This document shows, in pieces, positions 43,001-49,678 of a stretch of 64,000 bases of DNA. The stretch comes from JANXXV01 sp040002435 (GTDB lineage: Bacteria; Acidobacteriota; Terriglobia; Bryobacterales; Bryobacteraceae): contig JBDUEM010000006.1 of the NCBI GenBank assembly GCA_040002435.1, positions 1 through 64,000 on the forward strand. Reading direction: 5' to 3'. Position numbers and translations under genes: made by a program. How positions within the stretch are numbered: the first letter of the stretch is position 1; every line of letters starts with the position of its first letter. The notes beneath the pieces are model-generated. The model was not told the origin of the DNA. It saw only the letters and a list, made by a program, of their open reading frames with translations, and did not search any database.

Positions 43001-43520
43001 TCTGGGCCGCCGAGCGCGTGGTGTTCAACCCCACACCAAACGAACCCAGCGGCAGTACACCCGGAGTGAGAGCTGCCAAGGCGAAGGGGTTCCGCCCGTT
43101 CAACGGGAGGTCGGCCACCTGGCGGGTCGAAATCACCTGGCCGAGCGACGAAGTCTCATTCTCAATCAGTACGGAGCGTTCGCTGACCGTGATGGCGTCG
43201 GACACCTGCCCGACCGCTAGCACTGCGTCGACGCGAGCCGTTTGGTTCACCGACAGGTCGAACTGCGTCACGAACTTCTGGAATCCTGGCTTCTCCACAG
43301 TCAGCCGGAACGAGCCCGGTTGGACCAGTGGAAAGACATAGCTGCCATCGTTGTCCGACTGAGCGGTGAGCGACACGCCGGTCTTGATATTCAGAAGAGT
43401 GACGGCGGAATCCGCCACAGCAGCGGCGGCAGCATCGGCTACGTGCCCGTTTACTGTTCCGGTGTTTGTTTGTGCAAAAACCGATGTGCACGCTATCAGA
43501 AGAAAGCAGATTTTTCGCAT
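40041..43520 (-). CDS. Oar-like TonB-dependent receptor with carboxypeptidase-regulatory domain
   Basis: 1159 residues from the ATG at 43520, where a signal peptide begins (MRKICFLLIACTSVFAQ). A carboxypeptidase regulatory-like domain (about 18-108: GTVNGHVADAAAAAVADSAV, GSYVFPLVQPGSFRLTVEKPGF), plug (VADLPLNGRNPFALAALTPG, FMANGGIAGSNEVLLDGV, EFGRSSGGILNIVTKSGTN) and a long barrel ending in IQLALKLLW. It heads an operon with the exported FAD oxidoreductase (one-base overlap) and a methyltransferase, and is divergent from a membrane winged-helix regulator. I infer that it imports a compound that the downstream enzymes act on or sense. The second receptor of this class in the window (9318) has a different context. 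Confidence 0.9.
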   Translation of the reverse strand: MRKICFLLIACTSVFAQTNTGTVNGHVADAAAAAVADSAVTLLNIKTGVSLTAQSDNDGSYVFPLVQPGSFRLTVEKPGFQKFVTQFDLSVNQTARVDAVLAVGQVSDAITVSERSVLIENETSSLGQVISTRQVADLPLNGRNPFALAALTPGVLPLGSFGVGLNTTRSAAQMAGANNFMANGGIAGSNEVLLDGVPITVCCQGQPAIIPSVDVTQEFKVQTNSSGAEFGRSSGGILNIVTKSGTNGFHGSAYEFLGNDQLNAAQFFVNRSGRPPIPGRSDFRTPLRYNQYGFTVGGPVSIPKLYSGKDKTFFFGGYEGTKVRQYNFVTSVVPPSGIRAGDFTQAPLPVYDPLTTRPDPANPGQFIRSPFPGNQIPTARINPIALNYNKIFPQPTRAGVVNNFDWTQALTTNDSQGNIRVDHNINDANRLFARWSVSDDSYNAGDWPGGITGNGQFINANTFVLDYVKVLRPTMVLNFRYGFAFQRNVVAPYSVGTDPSAGGFPASYSAQALVKAIPLLNINGYRTIGNDSSRNWSRYSHALAANVTWIRGPHTIKYGWDGRLYRDNELTLDGGAGSFAYDSSFTTGPNPRAAVAAAQNPYDAYAAFLLGNPSSGSIRYSDTWARQQYYHALFIQDDWHVTSKLTLNFGLRLDIETGFTERYNRQAYFDPNIVSPLAQTTGLPLKGGAVFSGVNGIPRQVWKTDWNNVGPRFGLAYSITPKTVARGAYGIFFLPTSQRGYSSTNPGFQVSTTFVASIDGVTPVGTISNPFPNGTLPLVGASLGALSSVGSSIGGLEYNTPMSYTQQWNFGVQRELPAAWLINVAYAGNHSVKLPLNFNLNSLPLQYYGAPGDQSQVAYLTQLVPNPFFNVIATGPLATATVQRQVLLRAFPQFTSASQQYLAQANSTYDALQVTLQKRMSHGLSVLLGYTWSKNIGDANNLTTGFLDVGTPGYQNDFNRKLERSVVATDIPHRLVVSGNYELPVGKGKHFGSGMNRWADAAVGGWQINGIATVQSGFPMQFSNTGAPAFAGTRPSFTGPNVNALTSGDIESRLGGVSGGAGYLNAAAFRQPLSFEFGDVPRLADRIRTPGGRNIDFSMMKIFTLRESLRLQFRAEAFNALNHVIFSGPNASVGNASFGIISSQDNKPRNIQLALKLLW

Positions 43521-43597
43521 AGGCAACTCGGCCGTTTCGGATCGAACCTCGTGAAGTAATGCTACAGCCATTCCCTTAGCGGCGGTGTACTTTTAAG

Positions 43598-43626
43598 AGT
43601 ATCTTAACCGCGAATTAACATGTGAA
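43598..43626 (-). promoter_or_regulatory. Candidate promoter of the receptor operon
   Basis: On the minus strand TTCACA (43621-43626) and GATACT (43598-43603) are separated by 17 bp, about 78 bp ahead of the receptor start codon. The -10 lies inside the short palindrome TAAGA-GTA-TCTTA at 43594-43606. Consensus match is moderate. Confidence 0.4.
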
Positions 43627-43634
43627 GCGCTGTG

Positions 43635-43657
43635 TTCCAAGTGAGATACACTTGAAA
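43635..43657. promoter_or_regulatory. Palindromic operator candidate in front of the winged-helix regulator
   Basis: An inverted repeat with perfect arms CAAGTG and CACTTG around a 5-bp core, extended by matching outer TT/AA, spans 43635-43657. It lies 11 bp before the regulator start and just upstream of the candidate -35 of the divergent receptor operon, so a protein bound here could control both directions. Binding by the adjacent regulator is inference. Confidence 0.5.
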
Positions 43658-43668
43658 CCAGTCGGAAT

Positions 43669-44919
43669 ATGGGTGGGGTTTCAGTAGCCGGTAACGAGGC
43701 GCGCGCACAGGTGGACCGCATCCTGTCGAGCGAACTGTTTCGTGACTCCCCCATTCAGCGCCGGTTGCTGACCTACCTGGTGGAGCAGTCCTTCGCCGGT
43801 GAGGCGCCGAACCTCAAGGAATACACGATTGGAACCTCCGTGTTCCAACGGGGCGACAATTTTGATCCGCGAACCGACTCCATTGTCCGGGTTCAAGTGG
43901 GCGTGCTCCGGAAAAAGCTTGCCGCCTATTATGACGGCCCAGGTGCCCAGGACGAGATTCTGATCGAAGTGCCTCGCGGCCACTACGCGCCGCAAGTAGG
44001 TACGCGCCCGGCAGCCTTGCCGCCCCCAGCGGTTCCCGTCGCCCCTCGCCGGACTGGACGGTATGGGTACGCCGTCATCGGGCTTCTGGCCGGCATGATC
44101 GCAGTTGCCGCGTTCGACCGGTGGAACGGCCCGCGGCCGGTTCTGCGAAACGAAGCCAAATCCGAGTGGCGGGATCACCCCGTCTGGAAGGGATTCTTCG
44201 AGCCCGGCGCCGCGACGAAACTGGTGGTTGGCGTTCCCATGATGATCGGCTTCGGCGGCGTGCTGATCCGCGATACGCAGGTGAATCGTCCGGAAGACCT
44301 GGCGGGCAGCGAGCGTATCCGGCAGATGGAGGCGCAAGCCGGACGGAAAGGCATCCCCATGGAACTGTACACCGGCCTGGGAGAAGCGGCGGGAATCAAT
44401 GTACTGACACGCTACTTCCACTCGGCCTCCCAGGACCTGCCGCTCATCCGCAACCGGCTGACCAAGTGGCAGGATCTGAGCGACGGCAACCTGATCTTTC
44501 TTGCTTCCCTGCGCTTTCGCACACTGGGACAGGAACTGAGCCGGCCGACGGATTTCGAATTTGCGGGCCTCGCCGCCGGCGTCACGATGATTCACAACCG
44601 CAGGCCCCTCCCCGGCGAGGCGGCTACCTATCAGCCCCAGATGACAGACGGAACGGTGGGTTACGACTATGCTCTCGTCACCGTATGGCCCGGCACGTTT
44701 CCCGGACGCCGGATCATGGCGATCGGCGGCTCACACACCTGGGGAACAGAGGGTGCTGTCGAATACATCACTGACGGCCCCAGCCTGCGGGAACTGCGGG
44801 ACCGGATCGGCAAGGAGAATGGCGCGGGCGGAAAGGGATTGCAGTTGCTTCTAAAGGTTGACGTCAGAGACAGTCAAGTAGTCTCCACCAGCTATGTCAC
44901 TCACCACTGGCTCCGATAG
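43669..44919 (+). CDS. Membrane-anchored winged-helix DNA-binding regulator
   Basis: 416 residues. The N-terminal 110 residues form the winged-helix domain typical of Acidobacteriota one-component regulators (FRDSPIQRRLLTYLVEQSFAGE, LKEYTIGTSVFQRGDNFDPRTDSIVRVQVGVLRKKL, EVPRGHY). A Pro-rich linker leads to one transmembrane helix (about 132-149). The 260-residue outer part (MIGFGGVLIRDTQVN, GNLIFLASLRFRTLG, ALVTVWPGTFPGRRIMAIGG) looks like the sensing domain seen in this protein type. It is divergent from the receptor operon, with a palindrome in the shared 148-bp region, and is the natural candidate regulator of that operon. Its end overlaps the DUF202 gene by 26 bp. Confidence 0.78.
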   Translation: MGGVSVAGNEARAQVDRILSSELFRDSPIQRRLLTYLVEQSFAGEAPNLKEYTIGTSVFQRGDNFDPRTDSIVRVQVGVLRKKLAAYYDGPGAQDEILIEVPRGHYAPQVGTRPAALPPPAVPVAPRRTGRYGYAVIGLLAGMIAVAAFDRWNGPRPVLRNEAKSEWRDHPVWKGFFEPGAATKLVVGVPMMIGFGGVLIRDTQVNRPEDLAGSERIRQMEAQAGRKGIPMELYTGLGEAAGINVLTRYFHSASQDLPLIRNRLTKWQDLSDGNLIFLASLRFRTLGQELSRPTDFEFAGLAAGVTMIHNRRPLPGEAATYQPQMTDGTVGYDYALVTVWPGTFPGRRIMAIGGSHTWGTEGAVEYITDGPSLRELRDRIGKENGAGGKGLQLLLKVDVRDSQVVSTSYVTHHWLR

Positions 44920-45307
44920 CGCCCGCAAGCAACCTCCGGATCTCCGGGAATATCTTGCAGCGGAACGGACGACGCTTGCTTACGTGCGCACCGGTTTGTC
45001 AATGATGGGCATCGGCTTTGTGGTTGCCCGTTTCGGACTGGTGCTGCGAATCATGCAGATGAACTTGCAGGCTTCGCACCAGGTTTCAACGGGACGCTCC
45101 CTCTGGCTGGGCACAGGATTGGTGCTGCTGGGCTCGCTGGTCAACCTGCTCTCCACCTGGCAGTATTGGCGGCAGGTGTATCACCTGAATGAACGTCTAC
45201 ATGCGCATGCGAGCGCTTCGTGGCTGGCAATTTCGCTCGCCCTGGCGCTTGCCGCCGTTGGCATTGCAATGGCTGCGTACCTGATCAGTTCTTCGGGTCT
45301 GGCTTAA
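44894..45307 (+). CDS. DUF202/YidH-like membrane protein
   Basis: 137 residues with the DUF202 signature (REYLAAERTTLAYVRTGLSMMGIGFVVARFG) and three hydrophobic helices, the last ending in ALAAVGIAMAAYLIS. The family consists of small inner-membrane proteins of unknown role. The start lies within the end of the regulator gene (26-bp overlap), so it is translated from the same message. It is convergent with the transglutaminase gene, 3 bp apart. Confidence 0.85.
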   Translation: MSLTTGSDSARKQPPDLREYLAAERTTLAYVRTGLSMMGIGFVVARFGLVLRIMQMNLQASHQVSTGRSLWLGTGLVLLGSLVNLLSTWQYWRQVYHLNERLHAHASASWLAISLALALAAVGIAMAAYLISSSGLA

Positions 45308-45310
45308 GGC

Positions 45311-46270
45311 CTATTGTTGTTGCTGCTGTTGTTGCTGCTGCTGCAGATCTTCCACCGGGGGCAAATACGTAGACCAGTCCTCAGTGACGTTCATCTCCTC
45401 TTCGAGCGGCGGCATGTAGTCCGATTGGACGACCCGCACGCCTACACTGAGGTGACTGTCGGCGGTGCCCTTGTATACGCCACGGGTGGGCGGGACATCC
45501 GCGTAATCGCGGCCGATGGCTGTGCGAATGTGGCGGTCCCCAACCAGTAGATTGTTGGTGGGGTCAAAACCTACCCAGCCCAATCCGGGCAGCAGAGCTT
45601 CGATCCAGGCATGCGTCGCGCCCTCGCTGGACCGGTCTTGGTTTTGGTTCCGGTGATAAAGGTAGCCGCTGACGTAGCGCGAAGGAATTCCCATGCCGCG
45701 GGCCAGCGCAAGCATGACATGCGCGAAATCCTGGCAGACGCCTTTGTGCGAAAGGATAGCCTCGTCGATCAACGAGTCCACGTTGGTGCTCTTCGGCATG
45801 TAGTCAAACCAGTGATAGAGACTGGTGTTGAGTTCACAGAGAACGCGCAGCGGGTCGTCGCGCCGCATCACTCCAAGTTTCTTGCCCAGGTCTGTTAGAG
45901 CCGCAGTGGGTTGGGACAACGCGGTGGGCATCAACATTTCCCAGTAATCACCGGCAGCCACCAGGTCGTCGAGTTCGCTCCAGGCGTCGTTGGGTAAAGA
46001 GTAGGGAAGCTGCGGCGGAGACTGCACGTCTACCAGAGCTTCGGCAACAATAATCAGCTGCGAATGCATGCTCGGCACATCGAAGTGATAGATCGTGTTT
46101 CCAAGGTAGTCGCGGTACGAGGTAACGGTAGTTCGCGGACTTACAGAGAGCAGGAACGTAAGGCACCGCTGGTTCATCTCGCTGCGCGGGTGCATCCGCA
46201 CTTCCATCATGCTTTCGCTCACGGGCCCGGTGTACTGAAATTTGGTGACGTGCCGAATGGAATAAAACAT
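45311..46270 (-). CDS. Transglutaminase-like cysteine protease-fold protein with C-terminal polyglutamine
   Basis: 319 residues: a bacterial transglutaminase N-terminal domain (about 3-85) and the transglutaminase core with catalytic triad Cys179 (HKGVCQDFAHV), His220 (GATHAWIEA) and Asp236 (GFDPTNN). The chain ends in ten consecutive glutamines, encoded by mixed CAA/CAG codons at 45314-45343. It is the third gene of the widespread ATP-grasp / alpha-E / transglutaminase operon, whose proteins are thought to make or modify a peptide-like compound, though the product is not established. The stop of the alpha-E gene and this start are directly adjacent (no gap). Confidence 0.9.
   Translation of the reverse strand: MFYSIRHVTKFQYTGPVSESMMEVRMHPRSEMNQRCLTFLLSVSPRTTVTSYRDYLGNTIYHFDVPSMHSQLIIVAEALVDVQSPPQLPYSLPNDAWSELDDLVAAGDYWEMLMPTALSQPTAALTDLGKKLGVMRRDDPLRVLCELNTSLYHWFDYMPKSTNVDSLIDEAILSHKGVCQDFAHVMLALARGMGIPSRYVSGYLYHRNQNQDRSSEGATHAWIEALLPGLGWVGFDPTNNLLVGDRHIRTAIGRDYADVPPTRGVYKGTADSHLSVGVRVVQSDYMPPLEEEMNVTEDWSTYLPPVEDLQQQQQQQQQQ
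45314..45343 (-). repeat. CAA/CAG microsatellite encoding ten glutamines
   Basis: Ten in-frame glutamine codons in mixed order (CAG x3, CAA x2, CAG x2, CAA x3 along the gene) form the C-terminus of the transglutaminase-like protein, directly before its TAG stop. Interruptions would slow slippage, but length variation among strains is possible. Confidence 0.9.
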
Positions 46271-47233
46271 TTAGGCCTCGAGAGCAGATTGGATGGGGTA
46301 ATTGATGTAAATCTGATGGATCGCTGTGTGAATCTGGACGCATTGGCGTTCGATTCCCGCCAGGTATCCATGCAGCCCGCTTGCCAGAATCTCGTCGATC
46401 TGGCCAAAGCTGAGTGAAGCGCGCATACGGCCGGTCAGTTTCTGGGCCCGTTCGGCCTTTCTGGCGGGCGACGCGGTGCTGATGGCGCAGAGCGCGGAAT
46501 GAACCATATCGATGGCGAAGCGTATCGAATGCGGAAACTCATCGTCCAGCAACAGGAACTCCGCCACGCGCGTAGGACTAACCTCCGCTGTGTAGACCTT
46601 GCAATACGCCTCGAATGCCGTACAACTCTTCAGCAGGCCGATCCATTCCAGGTGTTCATCCAGATTGGAATCTTCTTCGGTGGGATGTTGCAGGGCGGAA
46701 AAGTGGACGTCCAGCAGCGTGGCCGTTGCGGCGGCGCGCTCGATAAAACGGCCCAGCTGGATAAATTGCCAGCCTTCTCCATGGCTCATGGTGGAGTCGG
46801 TCACTCCCTGGAAAAGGTGCGCTTTTTCGCGGACCGAATGCAAAAACTCGATCGGCTCGGAGTCCCAGAAGCGCTCCACTTCCGGACGTTTGACTTCATG
46901 AAACAGCCGGTTCAGTTGTTCCCACATTTCCGAGCTGATTTGTTCGCGGACTTGCCGGGAGTTTTCCCGCGCCAGACCGATGCAGGAGACGATGGAGTGG
47001 CCCTTGCCGGGCTTGAACATCAGCAGATCCATGATCGACTGCGTGTCGGTGGGAGGATTCTGAATGGCCGACGTGCTGAGACACTGCAGCACACGGCGCC
47101 AGCGCTGGTCGCCCGAAGTGGACGACTGGTCCAGCATGAGATTCAGATGAACGTCGATGAGACGCGCGGCGTGCTCAGCGCGTTCAAGATAGCGGCTCAT
47201 CCAATAAAGGCTGTCTGCGACTCTGGATAGCAT
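46271..47233 (-). CDS. Alpha-E domain-containing protein
   Basis: 320 residues, almost entirely helical, opening with the family hallmark MLSRVADSLYWMSRYLERAEHAARLIDVHL and continuing with IQLGRFIERAAATATLLDVHF. Alpha-E proteins always accompany the circularly permuted ATP-grasp enzyme and the transglutaminase-like protein; in some genomes the first two are fused. The biochemical role is unknown. It lies 6 bp after the ATP-grasp gene. Confidence 0.9.
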   Translation of the reverse strand: MLSRVADSLYWMSRYLERAEHAARLIDVHLNLMLDQSSTSGDQRWRRVLQCLSTSAIQNPPTDTQSIMDLLMFKPGKGHSIVSCIGLARENSRQVREQISSEMWEQLNRLFHEVKRPEVERFWDSEPIEFLHSVREKAHLFQGVTDSTMSHGEGWQFIQLGRFIERAAATATLLDVHFSALQHPTEEDSNLDEHLEWIGLLKSCTAFEAYCKVYTAEVSPTRVAEFLLLDDEFPHSIRFAIDMVHSALCAISTASPARKAERAQKLTGRMRASLSFGQIDEILASGLHGYLAGIERQCVQIHTAIHQIYINYPIQSALEA

Positions 47234-47239
47234 AGGCGT

Positions 47240-48712
47240 CTAGTCGTGGAGAACCCACGTATCCTTACTTCCCCCGCCTTGGGAGGAATTCACCACCAGT
47301 GAGCCGCGGCGCAGGGCAACGCGCGTCAGGCCTCCCGGCACGATGGTTACCTTCTCGCCAAACAGGACGTACGGCCTGAGATCGACGTGCCGCGGCTCTA
47401 CCTGTCCGTCAATGAAGCAGGGACCGCGGGAGAGCATGATCGTGGGTTGAGCTATATAGTTGCGCGGGTCTGTGTTGATGCGGTCCCGAAATTCGTCGCG
47501 CTGATCGGAAGTGCTGTGCGGACCGATCAGCATGCCGTATCCGCCGGATTCGCCGACGGCTTTTACGACGTACTTGTCGAGATTGGCGCAGACGTGTTCG
47601 CGCTGCACCTTGTCGGTCATGAGGAACGTTTCGACGTTGTCGAGGATTGCGTCTTCGCCGAGATAATAGCGGATGATCTTGGGAACGTAGGCGTAGAGAG
47701 CCTTATCGTCGGCAACCCCTGTCCCTACGGCATTCGCCAGCACGACGTTGCGGGCTCGATAGGCGTTGAAGAGGCCGGCGACGCCGAGGATGGAATCTGA
47801 CTGAAACGCCAGAGGATCGATAAAATCGTCGTCGATACGGCGGTAAATCACATCCACCCGGCGCAGCCCGGCGGTGTTCCGCATATAGACGATATTGTCG
47901 TGCACCACAAGGTCGCGGCCTTCTACCAGCTCGATTCCCATTTGACGGGCGAGGTAGGCATGTTCGAAATAGGCGGAGTTATAGACACCCGGAGTTAGCA
48001 GGACGATCACAGGTTCGTGCCGGCCTTCCGGAGCCAGCGAGCGCAAAGTGGTTAGAAGCGAGGCGCTGTAATGATCAATGGAACGTACGCCGCATTTCTG
48101 AAACAAAACGGGGAAGATGCGCTTCATCACCTGGCGGCTGGTCAGCATGTAGGAAACGCCGCTGGGAACGCGCAGGTTGTCTTCCAGCACCACGAAGCGG
48201 CCATCGGGATAGCGAATGAGGTCAGACCCGACTACGGTGATGTAAATATCCTTGGGCACCTGTAAGCCGCGCATCTGGCGGCGGAAGTGCTTGCAGCTAT
48301 ACACTACCTCGCGGGGCACGATGCCATCAGAGAGGATCTTGCCCTCATGATAGATGTCGCGCAGAAAGTGGTTCAGCGCCGTGATTCGCTGGATGAGTCC
48401 GCGCTCGATGGTGGACCATTCGGCGCTGGTGATGATCCGCGGGAGAAGATCGTGCGGGAAGATCCGCTCGGTGCCCTCTTCGCGGCCATAGACGGTGAAG
48501 GTGATGCCCTGGTGAAGGAACGACAGGTCGGCCGCCTGCTTACGGTGGCGTAACTCGTCGGCAGGCAGACTGAGAAGCTGGTCGTAAAGCGCCTGGTAAT
48601 GCGGGTGCGGCACCCCGGCGCTTTGGAACATCTCGTCGAACGAACTGTCGAGAGAATAGTTTCCAAATGGCGTTGGGAGAATCGCTTGCCCGGCTGTCGC
48701 GGTATCTGGCAT
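47240..48712 (-). CDS. Circularly permuted type 2 ATP-grasp protein
   Basis: 490 residues with the characteristic blocks of the family: FPHDLLPRIITSAEWSTIERGLIQR, LNHFLRDIYHEGKIL, DLIRYPDGRFVVLEDNLRVPSGVSYML, VIVLTPGVYNSAYFEHAYLARQMG (first residues approximate), VDVIYRRIDDDFIDPLAF, and the C-terminal KAVGESGGYGMLIGP. It is predicted to form an amide or peptide bond using ATP. As first gene of the ATP-grasp / alpha-E / transglutaminase operon, it probably supplies the ligase step; the product is not known. No promoter with good consensus was seen in the 91-bp region shared with the divergent peptidase gene. Confidence 0.92.
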   Translation of the reverse strand: MPDTATAGQAILPTPFGNYSLDSSFDEMFQSAGVPHPHYQALYDQLLSLPADELRHRKQAADLSFLHQGITFTVYGREEGTERIFPHDLLPRIITSAEWSTIERGLIQRITALNHFLRDIYHEGKILSDGIVPREVVYSCKHFRRQMRGLQVPKDIYITVVGSDLIRYPDGRFVVLEDNLRVPSGVSYMLTSRQVMKRIFPVLFQKCGVRSIDHYSASLLTTLRSLAPEGRHEPVIVLLTPGVYNSAYFEHAYLARQMGIELVEGRDLVVHDNIVYMRNTAGLRRVDVIYRRIDDDFIDPLAFQSDSILGVAGLFNAYRARNVVLANAVGTGVADDKALYAYVPKIIRYYLGEDAILDNVETFLMTDKVQREHVCANLDKYVVKAVGESGGYGMLIGPHSTSDQRDEFRDRINTDPRNYIAQPTIMLSRGPCFIDGQVEPRHVDLRPYVLFGEKVTIVPGGLTRVALRRGSLVVNSSQGGGSKDTWVLHD

Positions 48713-48803
48713 GAGACTCTATAATCCGGGGTTCTTCAAACTTGGAAGGAGTCACCGGTCCAATATTGCTGTGAGATATTCAGGATAGCAAGGTTTTCCA
48801 CTA

Positions 48804-49670
48804 ATGAGAATTTTTCCAGCTACGGCATTCCTTTCAGCGGCCCTGTTTCTCTCGCCCGACGCTGTCTTCGCGGCGAATTTCGTGGTTTTGCGTCCCGCCG
48901 CAAACCTGCACGCGGCGCCTAATGCCGATTCCGAAGTAGTGACGCAGGCTATTTACGGAACCAACCTGGAGGTGATGGAGAACAGCAACAACTGGTCCAA
49001 GGTGCGCACGCCGGACGAGTACTCGGGATGGATCCACAAGGCCCTTGTCACGCGAGCCAACAATCGATATGGCGAAGGCAAAAAGACCGCAAAAGTGACC
49101 AGCCTGTTCGCCAGCCTGTACCGTGAAGCCAGCGTGACGAAGCATCAACCCCTGATCACTGTGCCTTTTGAGACCCGCCTGGACGTCTCAGGCGATTCCG
49201 AAGTGGAGGGCGAGAAGTGGCTGCAACTGATTTTGCCCGACGGAAAGACGGCGTGGATGTTGGAAGGAGACGTCACGTTGAATCCGGAAAAGTTGACCGT
49301 GAGGGCCGTGGTGGAGCTGAGTAAGCAGTTCCTGGGTCTTCCTTACCTCTGGGGCGGCACTTCCACATTCGGCTTCGATTGTTCGGGATTCGTGCAGATG
49401 CTGGAACGGCAGCGCGGCGTCAACATGCCGCGCGATGCCGGCGCACAGGCCACCTGGACCGGCAGCACCACGGTGGGGCGCGTAGAACTGCGCGCGGGTG
49501 ACCTGTTGTATTTCGGATCACCCGATAAGAAAATCAACCACACCGGAATGTACCTGGGCAATGGCGAGTTCATCAATGCCACCCGGCATCTGAAACCGGT
49601 GGTGCAGATTTGTAAGTTGTCTGACCCGCATTGGTCCAAGGCCTTTGTTACCGCCCGGCGGGTGAAGTGA
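48804..49670 (+). CDS. Exported SH3-NlpC/P60 (C40) peptidase
   Basis: 288 residues. Signal peptide (about 1-23), a bacterial SH3 domain (about 26-84: LRPAANLHAAPNADSEVV, VRTPDEYSGWIHKAL), a second SH3-like part (about 96-160), then the NlpC/P60 domain (about 165-288). Catalytic Cys193 is in FGFDCSGFVQ, preceded by GLPYLWGG; His246 in NHTGMYLG is the second residue, and His262 in ATRHLK may complete the site. These enzymes cleave peptide stems of peptidoglycan, so cell-wall turnover is expected. Divergent from the ATP-grasp operon. Confidence 0.92.
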   Translation: MRIFPATAFLSAALFLSPDAVFAANFVVLRPAANLHAAPNADSEVVTQAIYGTNLEVMENSNNWSKVRTPDEYSGWIHKALVTRANNRYGEGKKTAKVTSLFASLYREASVTKHQPLITVPFETRLDVSGDSEVEGEKWLQLILPDGKTAWMLEGDVTLNPEKLTVRAVVELSKQFLGLPYLWGGTSTFGFDCSGFVQMLERQRGVNMPRDAGAQATWTGSTTVGRVELRAGDLLYFGSPDKKINHTGMYLGNGEFINATRHLKPVVQICKLSDPHWSKAFVTARRVK

Positions 49671-49678
49671 AGCGCCGG

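Noticed and set aside
41859..43220. 453-codon open frame on the plus strand
   Set aside because: It lies wholly inside the receptor gene on the other strand, has no recognisable domain and an Arg/Val/Gly-rich composition typical of antisense frames in GC-rich genes.
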